From NCBI GenBank assembly GCA_902476475.1, contig CABSDO010000094.1, forward strand, positions 1 through 7,501: a DNA stretch of 7,501 bases, given 5' to 3'. Under the pieces are notes generated by a model. The model was not told the origin of the DNA. It saw only the letters and a program-made list of their open reading frames with translations, and ran no database searches. Position 1 is the stretch's first letter, and every line of letters starts with the position of its first letter. This DNA comes from an uncultured Collinsella sp. (GTDB lineage Bacteria > Actinomycetota > Coriobacteriia > Coriobacteriales > Coriobacteriaceae). Position numbers and translations under genes: made by a program. Shown here piece by piece: positions 1 through 5,985 of the stretch.

Positions 1-968
1 TTATCGCTGTGGGCACCGATGGCCAGGTAGACGGCATCGAACTCGTCGCGAAGGCGGGCAAGCCCCTCGCCGTTGACGGAGTGGTCGAGTTCCACGTCGA
101 TGCCGGCGCTCAAGATCCAGTCGATCTCGGCCTGCAGGCGCTCGCGCGGCAGACGGTAGCTGGGAATGCCATAGCGCAGCATGCCACCCAGGTGATGACG
201 CTGCTCAAAGATGGTCACCTTATGGCCCATCACGGCCAGGTAGTAGGCGCAGGAAAGGCCAGCCGGGCCGCCGCCGATCACGGCGATGCGCTTACCGGTG
301 TTGTCGACCACGCTGGGTTTGTAATCGTTGAGGTCGCTGTGCTCAACGGCAAAACGCTTGAGGGCGAGGATGTTCATGGGATCGTCGACCATGCCGCGAC
401 GGCAGTGCATCTCGCAGGGATGCTCGCACACCAGGCCGCAAACGAGCGGCAGCGGGTTGTTCTTGCGGATGACCTTGACGGCATCGGCATAGCGGCCGGC
501 CTCGACCAGCGAAATGTAACCGGGAATGTCGACGTGCGCCGGGCAGCCCGAAACGCACGGGACGCGGGCCTCGCGGTCAAAGCCGCAGGAGTGCTCGCGA
601 ATGTGGTGCTCAAAATCGTCGCGGAAGCCGCGAATGGCCGTGAGTGCCATGGCGCCAGCTTCGTAGCCGATGGCGCAGTCGCTCGAAAGGTAGATGGTGC
701 GGGCGGTGCGCTCAATCAAGTTGAGCGTGGACTCGTCGGCGCGGCCCTCGAGCACATCGGCGAGCAGGTCGCTCAGCGCGCTCAGGCCCACGCGGCAGGG
801 CGTGCACTTGCCGCAGCTCTGGGTGGAGCACAGATTGACGAGCGCTGCCGTAAACTCAACGGGGCACGGGGCGAGCGAACTCACCGCCAGACGACGTCCG
901 AGCGCATCGTGCAGGTCGTCCATGACGGCCTGAGCGTGGCTGCGTTCCATTACGTGCAGTCGAGCCAT
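1..968 (-). CDS. NuoF-type Fe-S domain fused to GltD-like FAD/NAD(P) oxidoreductase, C-terminus cut off by window
   Basis: The first 322 residues are visible and the frame runs open off the window edge. Three modules follow in order. Residues ~45-115 resemble the iron-sulfur-binding end of NuoF/HydB proteins, with SCGKCTPC (Cys52, 55, 58) and a fourth Cys98 that would hold one [4Fe-4S] cluster. Residues ~125-215 match the GltD/dihydropyrimidine dehydrogenase N-terminal cluster domain: CVSGCPAHVDIP (Cys138, 142) and CGLVCEHPCEMHC (Cys177, 181, 185, 189). From ~227 a Rossmann FAD site begins with IAVIGGGPAGLS. GltD-type proteins pass electrons between NAD(P)H, FAD and Fe-S clusters. The NuoF-like extension suggests docking to a hydrogenase, formate dehydrogenase or transhydrogenase partner; this is inference, since no partner is in the window. 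The NuoF flavin/NADH fold itself is absent. The ATG at 968 is preceded by AGAGGGG. An in-frame GTG 15 bases upstream has no ribosome site. The protein is probably cytoplasmic. Confidence 0.88.
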   Translation of the reverse strand, partial: MARLHVMERSHAQAVMDDLHDALGRRLAVSSLAPCPVEFTAALVNLCSTQSCGKCTPCRVGLSALSDLLADVLEGRADESTLNLIERTARTIYLSSDCAIGYEAGAMALTAIRGFRDDFEHHIREHSCGFDREARVPCVSGCPAHVDIPGYISLVEAGRYADAVKVIRKNNPLPLVCGLVCEHPCEMHCRRGMVDDPMNILALKRFAVEHSDLNDYKPSVVDNTGKRIAVIGGGPAGLSCAYYLAVMGHKVTIFEQRHHLGGMLRYGIPSYRLPRERLQAEIDWILSAGIDVELDHSVNGEGLARLRDEFDAVYLAIGAHSD

Positions 969-1032
969 AAGATCCCCTCTCACATGGCAGCCCGGAGGCG
1001 AGGCCGGGCGAAGTTGCTACACGCACAACACT

Positions 1033-1053
1033 GACCTAAAAAGTTGTTAGGTC
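1033..1053. promoter_or_regulatory. Inverted repeat GACCTAA-N7-TTAGGTC, possible operator
   Basis: The arms at 1033-1039 and 1047-1053 are perfect 7-bp complements around a 7-base spacer. The site is 65 bp upstream of the iron-sulfur flavoprotein start at 968, where an operator or a leader hairpin would fit. I cannot assign it to a named regulator family. It is one of three inverted repeats in this gap. Confidence 0.4.
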
Positions 1054-1080
1054 TCCACGCAGTTCGGCAGGCGGTATGAA

Positions 1081-1102
1081 ATGTCACCCTCGACGGTGAA
1101 AT
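1081..1102. promoter_or_regulatory. Imperfect inverted repeat ATGTCACC-N6-GGTGAAAT
   Basis: The arms 1081-1088 and 1095-1102 pair at 7 of 8 positions around the spacer CTCGAC. The core TCACC/GGTGA is perfect. The arm-spacer-arm layout (8-6-8) resembles the 9-6-9 repeat at 1129-1152, though the sequences differ. It could be an operator for the minus-strand flavoprotein gene, but chance is not excluded for so short a match. Confidence 0.3.
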
Positions 1103-1128
1103 AGAACATTACCGCAGATAAATGCCAT

Positions 1129-1152
1129 ATTTGGTAAAACGCGTTACCAAAT
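1129..1152. promoter_or_regulatory. Perfect 9-bp inverted repeat ATTTGGTAA-N6-TTACCAAAT, operator candidate
   Basis: The arms 1129-1137 and 1144-1152 are exact complements around AACGCG. It lies just past the stem-loop that ends the sugar operon and about 160 bp upstream of the flavoprotein start, so it most likely serves that gene. The 24-bp symmetric layout is typical of a dimeric repressor site. The GGT-to-ACC spacing is too wide for a FadR-type GntR site, and no family is named with confidence. It could instead be a second 3' hairpin of the upstream operon. Confidence 0.45.
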
Positions 1153-1154
1153 GA

Positions 1155-1192
1155 CAATGCCCCGCCCACGCAATCACGTGGACGGGGCATTG
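1155..1192 (-). terminator. Stem-loop at the 3' end of the sugar operon, probable terminator
   Basis: The arms 1155-1170 and 1177-1192 form a 16-bp stem with one mismatch, which becomes a G-U pair in minus-strand RNA. The stem is GC-rich (CCCCG core) with the 6-base loop CAATCA on the plus strand. It starts 32 bases after the stop codon of the GH4 gene. The following minus-strand bases are TCATTT, so the U-tract is weak. Placement and stem strength favour a terminator or 3' stabilising hairpin. Confidence 0.6.
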
Positions 1193-1224
1193 CTCCAGGT
1201 ATGCGGCCAGCGACCCTGTTGCTT

Positions 1225-2607
1225 TTACTTAAGCTCGGGCCAGTAACCCTTGTTGGCCTCGATCATGTCGTCGAGAACCTCCTTGGCGACCTTCATCGAA
1301 GGCACGGTCTTGTTCAGCGTAAAGGCCTTGAGCGCCTTCTCGTAAGAACCCTCGATCGTAGCCTCGACCACGAGCTTCTCGGAGTTCAGCTGCTGCATCA
1401 TGAGGCCCTGTTGGAACAGAGGAATGTTGTCGCGGCTGATGACCTCGGGGCCATTCTTGCCAATGTAGGCAGGCAGCTCGACCATAGCGTCGTAGGGCAT
1501 GTTGGGGATAGCGCCCTTGTTCTCGCAAATGACCAGGAAGCGCTGCTTGGTGTCGTTCTTCAGAGCGATAGCCAGATCGGCAATCCAGTCGCCGTGGCTG
1601 CCCGCATAGAACGTGCTCTCGTCGATCTCGCCCGTCTTCTCGTAGTGGTCGATGCCGTCGAAGAGGTTCTTCTCACGCGTCTCCTCAACCTCGTTAGCAC
1701 GGGTGCGCTCGGGGTTGGAATGCTCGACGAACTCCTTCTGCTGCAGGTAGTAGTTCAGATACGTGTTGGGCAGGTACTCCGGGAAGCACTCCATGATCTC
1801 GTACTCGCCCTTCCAGACGTAGTACCAGCTGCCCTTGGTGTGGCGGTTCTGCTCGGGGTGCTCGTCAGTGGCCTCCTCGGGCTTCTTTGCCATGAGCGAG
1901 CCCATGCCCTTGAGGTAGGAGTCGGGCAGCAGAATCTCATGCTCCTTGATGTACTCGCGCAGCTGCGGGAGCACCTCCTCGCCCTTGTGGCGGATCGAGG
2001 TGAACCAACCAAAGTGGTTGAGGCCAAAGTAATCGTACTCGACATCCTTCTTGTCGATATCGAGTGCGGCGCAAACCACGTCGATGATCGCGATCGGCAT
2101 GTCGCAGATGTTGATGATGCGAGCGTTGGGACGCAGCACGCGGCAGCCCTCGGACACGATGGCAGCAGGGTTGGAGTAGTTGAGAATCCAGTAGTCCTTC
2201 TTGGCGTACTTCTCAACGTCATCGATCAGCTCGACCATGGGGAAGATGGTGCGCATGCCGTAGGCAAGGCCGCCGCAGCCGCAGGTCTCCTGACCCACGC
2301 AGCCGTGACGCAGCGGAATCTTCTCGTCCTGCTCGCGCATGGCGTAGCCGCCCACGCGCATCTGGGCAAACACGAAGCTCGCGTCGGTAAAAGCCGTCTC
2401 CTTGTCGGTGGTCACCGTAAGCTTGATGTTCAGGCCAAGGTCCTCGTGCAAAATCCAGTCCACGAGCACGCCGATCTTGCGCTGACGCTCCTCGTTGATG
2501 TCGTACAGACGAATCTCGTCAACGTCGAGCTCGTCCTTGCGCAGGGCGATGGACTTGACGATGCCGGGGGTAAAGGTGGATCCGCCACCACACAGAGTAA
2601 TGATCAT
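1225..2607 (-). CDS. GH4 family 6-phospho-α-glucosidase (GlvA/MalH type)
   Basis: This 460-residue protein resembles the B. subtilis GlvA/MalA group throughout. GH4 enzymes use NAD+ and a divalent metal such as Mn2+ to cleave phosphorylated glycosides by transient oxidation at C3. Visible are the N-terminal Rossmann loop CGGGSTFTPG (6-15), VGQETCGCGG (104-113), NYSNPAAIV (143-151), CDMP with metal ligand Cys168 and likely catalytic Asp169, and GLNHFGW with metal ligand His198. PNTYLNYY (280-287) carries the likely base Tyr283, and TRANEV is at 302-307. CDMP is the α-glucosidase form of this motif. The product should be glucose 6-phosphate plus a sugar or aglycone in the cytoplasm. The ATG at 2607 is three bases after the permease stop, with AGGAG inside the permease end, so translation is probably coupled. 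One oddity is Cys111 where I recall Pro in GlvA. Exact substrate (maltose-, isomaltose- or sucrose-isomer-6-phosphate) cannot be read. Confidence 0.93.
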   Translation of the reverse strand: MIITLCGGGSTFTPGIVKSIALRKDELDVDEIRLYDINEERQRKIGVLVDWILHEDLGLNIKLTVTTDKETAFTDASFVFAQMRVGGYAMREQDEKIPLRHGCVGQETCGCGGLAYGMRTIFPMVELIDDVEKYAKKDYWILNYSNPAAIVSEGCRVLRPNARIINICDMPIAIIDVVCAALDIDKKDVEYDYFGLNHFGWFTSIRHKGEEVLPQLREYIKEHEILLPDSYLKGMGSLMAKKPEEATDEHPEQNRHTKGSWYYVWKGEYEIMECFPEYLPNTYLNYYLQQKEFVEHSNPERTRANEVEETREKNLFDGIDHYEKTGEIDESTFYAGSHGDWIADLAIALKNDTKQRFLVICENKGAIPNMPYDAMVELPAYIGKNGPEVISRDNIPLFQQGLMMQQLNSEKLVVEATIEGSYEKALKAFTLNKTVPSMKVAKEVLDDMIEANKGYWPELK

Positions 2608-2610
2608 TGT

Positions 2611-4227
2611 TTACTGCTCCTTCTCAATTGCGTTTTCGACCTTGTCGCGCATCTCGGCGACCTTCATGCCAAAGATGATCTGGATATTGTTGCCGTTGCG
2701 GTTGATGCCGCTGTTGGGCACGTGGTTGATGAGGCTCTCATCGATGAGGTCCGGGTTCTTAACGTTCACGCGAAGACGCGTAAAGCAGTTCTCGAGCTCC
2801 TCGATGTTGTCCTTGCCGCCAAGACCTGCGACCAGGTCGGCAATGCCTGCATCGACGCCCTCTGCGGGAGCTGCGGCAACAGCGCCCTGCTTCACCGCGA
2901 CAGACGCGGCGGCCTCGCCCTCGGCAACGGACTCGGCGAGCTCGGACTCCTCCTCGCGGCCAGGCGTGTGGAGGTTGAGCTTCTTAATCAGGAAGGTGAA
3001 GAGGAAGAAGTACAGAGCGGCGTTGACGACTCCGAGCACGAGCATCATCGGCCAGTTGGTCTTATCGACACCGAGGACCAGGTTGGAAACCACGATGTTG
3101 ATGATGCCGCCTGCAGTCGAAGCGGGCACGGAGAGGACCTTGAGCAGGACCAGGAAGATGCCGGAAAGAACCGAGTGAACGACAAAGAGCACAGGAGCGG
3201 CAAAGACAAAGAGGAAGTCCATGGGCTCGGTCACGCAGGAGAGCACGGCGGTGATGATCAGCGGGATAATGACAGCCTTGGTCTTGTCCTTGTTCCCCTT
3301 GTAAGCAGTGAAGATAAAGGCGAGACCGATACCGATGTAGGGCCACAGGTTGTTGAAGGTGTAGCTGTTGAAGTAGGTGCTATCGGAGAAGGGCTGGCCC
3401 GTCATTGCCATCTCGGCAACACGGATGGGATAGGCACCGGCGATAACCTGATCACCCAGCGTAAGGGTGCCGCCCACATCGGAGAACTGGAACGGGGTGT
3501 AGATGAGGTGGTGCAGACCGGTGGGAACGAGCAGCTTGTTGAGCATGCCGTAGATAAACAGACCGATGTTGCCCGACTCCTTAATGATGCCGGCGACGGA
3601 GGAGATGGCACCCTGAACCGGAGGCCAAACGATGCAGAAGCCAGCGCCCATGATCCAGGAAATGATGATCATGATCAGGAACGGAAAGCGAACGCCCGAG
3701 AACATCGAAAGGGCAATGGGGAACTGCTTGTTCGAGTACTTGTTGAACACGGCACCGGTGATGCAACCAAGGATGATGCCGCCAAACACGCCGGTATCGA
3801 GCACCTGAATGCCCATAACGGTGGCCTGGCCGGTTCCGGTAAGGCCGAGCATACCACTCGCATCGGCAAGAGAGCCGGTGGCGTTGAGCACGATGTTGTT
3901 AGCCTGCAGGAACAGGAAGAACGACATCAGGGCGATCAGCGAAGCATGGCCCTTGTTCTTCTTTGCCATGGCGCCGGCGATGCCCACGCAGAACAGAATC
4001 GAGAGGTTGTTGATGATAAACATCAGCGACTGATAGACAACGGCGCCCACAAGCTGGAACGGACCGGAGCCCAGTACGGGGACCAAAGCACAAATGGTCT
4101 TGTTGGTCAGAATGATGCCCACGATGAGCAGGATGCCGGCAACCGAGAGATACATCATCGGCTGGACGATCGACTTTGCGAACACCTCCAACGGCGCTTT
4201 GAAATTGAACTTCTTTTTTGCGGCCAT
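2611..4227 (-). CDS. PTS α-glucoside-type transporter subunit EIICB (MalP/GlvC-like)
   Basis: From the ATG at 4227 the protein has 538 residues. This start has AGGGGAG 7 bases upstream. The longer frame to 4254 needs a TTG without a good ribosome site. Residues ~20-415 form the membrane EIIC domain with many hydrophobic helices. It includes VPTGLHHLIYTPF (234-246) and CVTEPMDFLF (331-340), the substrate and gating signatures of the glucose/glucoside superfamily. TPGREEE (421-427) marks the domain end, as in MalP. An Ala/Glu-rich linker (~428-460) joins the C-terminal EIIB domain, where GLGGKDNIEELENCFTRLR contains the phosphocysteine Cys481. The protein imports a sugar while phosphorylating it. 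It lacks its own EIIA, so the operon's EIIA should phosphorylate Cys481. The GH4 neighbour points to an α-glucoside such as maltose rather than a β-glucoside. Confidence 0.93.
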   Translation of the reverse strand: MAAKKKFNFKAPLEVFAKSIVQPMMYLSVAGILLIVGIILTNKTICALVPVLGSGPFQLVGAVVYQSLMFIINNLSILFCVGIAGAMAKKNKGHASLIALMSFFLFLQANNIVLNATGSLADASGMLGLTGTGQATVMGIQVLDTGVFGGIILGCITGAVFNKYSNKQFPIALSMFSGVRFPFLIMIIISWIMGAGFCIVWPPVQGAISSVAGIIKESGNIGLFIYGMLNKLLVPTGLHHLIYTPFQFSDVGGTLTLGDQVIAGAYPIRVAEMAMTGQPFSDSTYFNSYTFNNLWPYIGIGLAFIFTAYKGNKDKTKAVIIPLIITAVLSCVTEPMDFLFVFAAPVLFVVHSVLSGIFLVLLKVLSVPASTAGGIINIVVSNLVLGVDKTNWPMMLVLGVVNAALYFFLFTFLIKKLNLHTPGREEESELAESVAEGEAAASVAVKQGAVAAAPAEGVDAGIADLVAGLGGKDNIEELENCFTRLRVNVKNPDLIDESLINHVPNSGINRNGNNIQIIFGMKVAEMRDKVENAIEKEQ

Positions 4228-4266
4228 AGCGGTACTCCCCTTCCTTTTCCGCAAATTAAGACAGAT

Positions 4267-4319
4267 GTGCCCTGGACAAGACCGTGAGCCTTGCCTTATA
4301 TCAATCGATGTGTGGGCAC
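4267..4319 (-). other. Possible hairpin between the antiterminator and permease genes
   Basis: GTGCCC (4267-4272) pairs with GGGCAC (4314-4319). Inside it, GACAAG (4275-4280) pairs with CTTGCC (4290-4295), with one G-U pair in RNA. In minus-strand RNA this fills most of the 99-base gap and is followed by a U-rich run before the permease ribosome site. It might set differential mRNA stability or partial termination. The outer loop is large and the evidence is pairing only. No antiterminator-binding element is obvious here. Confidence 0.3.
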
Positions 4320-4326
4320 GTTATGC

Positions 4327-5193
4327 CTAGAGACCAGGTTCTCCAAGCAGGTTAACAATGTGATATGCGAGATAACTCTTCTCGGCATCGGTAACGACAA
4401 CGTTATAGGTAGACGACAAGTGGGCGGCTATGGCGTCCGCGCACGAGAATGCACACGGATACGCCGTTTCATCGATTCGGAACAGCGCGTCTCCGTTGAT
4501 TTGCCCGGCCGTAGGATCGAGCGCTCGCTGTGCGAAAAATTGCAGGTGACGAACGAAACGTTCGTAAGGCAGCGAGGTGTCGTCGAGGGTCGTGGCATAG
4601 CGCTCGGAAACAATCGCAAGCACGTCGCGAACAAGCTGGACCGAGATGATTAGACGGTCGGAGCGTTGCGGCATGGTGGCGTTGACGATATGCAAGGTAA
4701 TGAAGCCCTGCTCCTCCTCGCTCATCTGGATGCCCATATACTCCTTGATAATCTGCAGCGCGCGGCCCGCAAGCGCATACTCCTTGCGATAGAACTGCTG
4801 GATCTCGAGCAGCAACGGATTCTCACAGGGGACACCCTTGCGCTCGCGCTCCAAAGCAAGGCTGATATGGTCTGCGAGAGCGATGAGGATCTTATCGTTG
4901 ATGTCGACATTGAGCTCTCGACGGAGCATCTGAACAATGTCCTCGGCAATCACGAGGTTGACGGTGGGGATGGACTCCAAAAGATGTGCCAAGCGGTCTA
5001 TCGTACGCGAATCCTGAGAAGTTCCCTCCTGCAACGCGTAGGTCTTTTCGACTGACGCCTCGTCGATGGCATCGCCGGCATGACGGCCAAAGCAGAGGCC
5101 TCGACCGATGACGATGAGCTCGGAGCCATCGTCCGAAGTGACCATTGCGACGTTGTTGTTAAAAACTCGCTTGATAACCACGGTACCCACCAC
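4327..5193 (-). CDS. BglG/LicT-family transcriptional antiterminator (CAT-PRD1-PRD2)
   Basis: This 288-residue protein has the standard family layout. Residues ~5-60 are the CAT RNA-binding domain, with FNNNVAMV (11-18) and VIGRGLCFGRHAGD (28-41). PRD1 (~70-175) has His109 and His168 and PRD2 (~180-285) has His216 and His278; all four match the phosphorylated histidines of LicT with a constant shift. Such proteins bind a leader RNA hairpin and prevent early termination. EII phosphorylation inactivates them without substrate, and HPr phosphorylation can activate them. The 5' end is uncertain: GTG codons at 5193, 5190 and 5181 are all usable, and the 5181 codon aligns best with the LicT start. 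The gap to the EIIA stop is only 6 bases, so coupling is likely. The probable target is the leader of its own operon (5793-5828). Known glv operons use an RpiR-type regulator, so this pairing is a different control scheme. Confidence 0.93.
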   Translation of the reverse strand: MVGTVVIKRVFNNNVAMVTSDDGSELIVIGRGLCFGRHAGDAIDEASVEKTYALQEGTSQDSRTIDRLAHLLESIPTVNLVIAEDIVQMLRRELNVDINDKILIALADHISLALERERKGVPCENPLLLEIQQFYRKEYALAGRALQIIKEYMGIQMSEEEQGFITLHIVNATMPQRSDRLIISVQLVRDVLAIVSERYATTLDDTSLPYERFVRHLQFFAQRALDPTAGQINGDALFRIDETAYPCAFSCADAIAAHLSSTYNVVVTDAEKSYLAYHIVNLLGEPGL

Positions 5194-5199
5194 AAGAAT

Positions 5200-5712
5200 T
5201 TACTCGGAAAGCCAGACGACAGGCTCTTTAACAGCAACAGGGCCGGAAGCATGCTCACGAAGAGTCGAGTTCTCCGAGCGCTCGCACACGATAACGAAGA
5301 CCGTGGGATCGAAACCGGCGGCGCGAACCACGTCGAAATCGACCTCGACGAGGGGCTGGCCCGCGTCGACATGGTCACCCTGGGCAACAAGCGCATGGAA
5401 GCCCTTGCCCTCAAGCTTAACAGTGTCGATTCCGATGTGCAGCATCACCTGAGCAGAGCTGTCATCGGACATAATGCCCAGCGCGTGCTCAGTCGGAAAC
5501 AGCGCCGCAACGGTACCGGAAACAGGAGCGCACACCGTTCCCTCTTGGGGAACCACGGCAACGCCATCGCCCACTGCACGGCTGCTAAAAGCGGGGTCAT
5601 TGGTATTTTCTAGATTAACAAGCTCGCCGGAAACAGGGGCGAGAATCTCGAACTCGGAAGTCGCAGTCGCCTGCTTGTCCGAGCCACCCATAAGGCGAGA
5701 AAAGAAACCCAT
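5200..5712 (-). CDS. PTS glucose-type EIIA phosphocarrier (Crr-like)
   Basis: This 170-residue soluble protein matches the length and fold signatures of E. coli EIIA-Glc. The N-terminus MGFFSRLMGG is the short amphipathic start common in the family. EILAPVSGELVNLE (22-35) and VGDGVAVVP (47-55) follow. FPTEHALGI holds His76 and MLHIGIDTVKLEGKGF holds His92, the phosphorylated residue. It should take phosphate from HPr and pass it to Cys481 of the EIICB encoded downstream. The ATG at 5712 has AAGGGA about 9 bases upstream. The in-frame ATG at 5730 has no ribosome site and falls in the leader, so the short form is preferred. Being first in the operon, it sits directly behind the leader hairpins. 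EI and HPr are not in the window and must be encoded elsewhere. Confidence 0.92.
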   Translation of the reverse strand: MGFFSRLMGGSDKQATATSEFEILAPVSGELVNLENTNDPAFSSRAVGDGVAVVPQEGTVCAPVSGTVAALFPTEHALGIMSDDSSAQVMLHIGIDTVKLEGKGFHALVAQGDHVDAGQPLVEVDFDVVRAAGFDPTVFVIVCERSENSTLREHASGPVAVKEPVVWLSE

Positions 5713-5737
5713 GGTGGCATGTCCCTTCATAAATATA

Positions 5738-5800
5738 GCCCAACCAAAATCATGTGAATGCGTCCATGGAGACACACCCGTTCAAAGACTTTGGTTAGGC
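5738..5800 (-). terminator. Leader terminator-like hairpin of the PTS operon, overlapping the antiterminator hairpin
   Basis: In minus-strand RNA the 5' arm GCCUAACCAAAGUC (5800-5787) pairs with GAUUUUGGUUGGGC (5751-5738) over 14 bp with two G-U pairs. It is followed by UAUAUUUAU. The 35-base loop can itself form a 7-bp hairpin (GUGUGUC with GACGCAU). The run of U is imperfect, so termination may be partial. The 3' arm ends 10 bases before the EIIA ribosome site, so blocking translation is an alternative role. Its 5' arm shares bases 5793-5800 with the upstream hairpin, so the two cannot form together. Confidence 0.55.
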
Positions 5801-5828
5801 CCACGTCCGAGGGACTCGGTAACCTTCC
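5793..5828 (-). promoter_or_regulatory. Candidate ribonucleic antiterminator (RAT-like) site for the BglG-type protein
   Basis: In minus-strand RNA the outer pair GGUUA/UAACC (5824-5820 with 5797-5793) encloses a stem CCGAG/CUCGG (5819-5815 with 5811-5807) closed by a 3-base loop. A 9-base bulge lies on the 3' side (5798-5806). The 5' portion GGAAGGUUACCG agrees with the known RAT start GGAUUGUUACUG at 9 of 12 positions. The end UGGGCCUAACC resembles the RAT end CAGGCAAAACC at 7 of 11. It is longer than the usual ~29-base RAT, so it is a divergent member or another leader structure. Confidence 0.5.
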
Positions 5829-5849
5829 GCATTTCTTTTTACGGGAGGT

Positions 5850-5877
5850 ATTGTAGACAAGCCCAAAGCCGGAACAA
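5850..5877 (-). promoter_or_regulatory. Candidate promoter of the PTS operon
   Basis: On the minus strand, TTGTTC (5877-5872) and TACAAT (5855-5850) are separated by 16 bases. The -10 matches consensus at 5 of 6 positions and the -35 is weak, as expected for an activated promoter. Transcription would start near 5843, giving a leader of about 130 bases that contains both hairpins. The LytTR-type repeats end 12 bases upstream of the -35. Confidence 0.5.
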
Positions 5878-5889
5878 TCATTATGACCG

Positions 5890-5919
5890 ATGAACGGTAT
5901 TTTTTCTTCGATAAACGGT
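5890..5919 (-). promoter_or_regulatory. Tandem LytTR-type regulator binding site
   Basis: On the minus strand ACCGTTTAT (5919-5911) and ACCGTTCAT (5898-5890) both fit the published LytTR consensus [TA][AC][CA]GTTN[AG][TG] at all nine positions. They are direct repeats with a 12-base spacer, a 21-bp period, which is the usual geometry for this family. The similarity extends to 15-mers (5888-5902 and 5909-5923, 14 of 15 identical). Relative to the predicted start they lie at about -47 and -68, fitting an activator. The regulator is not encoded in the window. Confidence 0.6.
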
Positions 5920-5924
5920 ATTTA

Positions 5925-5954
5925 GGCGGCACTTAGGGACGTTCCTTTCCCGCC
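5925..5954. repeat. Short imperfect palindrome around AGGGACGTTCCT
   Basis: AGGGACGTTCCT (5935-5946) is a near-palindrome with an ACGT centre. GGCGG (5925-5929) and CCGCC (5950-5954) flank it symmetrically. It lies between the LytTR-type site and the 23-bp inverted repeat, and may be a degraded intergenic palindromic repeat. It is not tied to a gene. Confidence 0.3.
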
Positions 5955-5985
5955 GGCACCCAGGGGCACTCCTCACTCTGGCGCG

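Noticed and set aside
9..1034. Plus-strand open frame of 341 codons
   Set aside because: It is antisense to the iron-sulfur flavoprotein, whose Cys and FAD motifs are unmistakable on the minus strand.
4228..4254. N-terminal extension of EIICB from a TTG at 4254
   Set aside because: The TTG lacks a ribosome site, and the extension consists of the AGGGGAG ribosome site of the ATG at 4227.
1201..4287. Plus-strand open frame of 1028 codons
   Set aside because: It lies antisense to the GH4 and EIICB genes, which have clear family motifs. GC-rich codon bias leaves the opposite strand open. Its translation shows no domain and starts inside the operon's 3' region.
5713..5775. N-terminal extension of EIIA
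   Set aside because: It would translate through the leader hairpin. EIIA-Glc proteins start with MG(F/L)F, as found at 5712, which has its own ribosome site.
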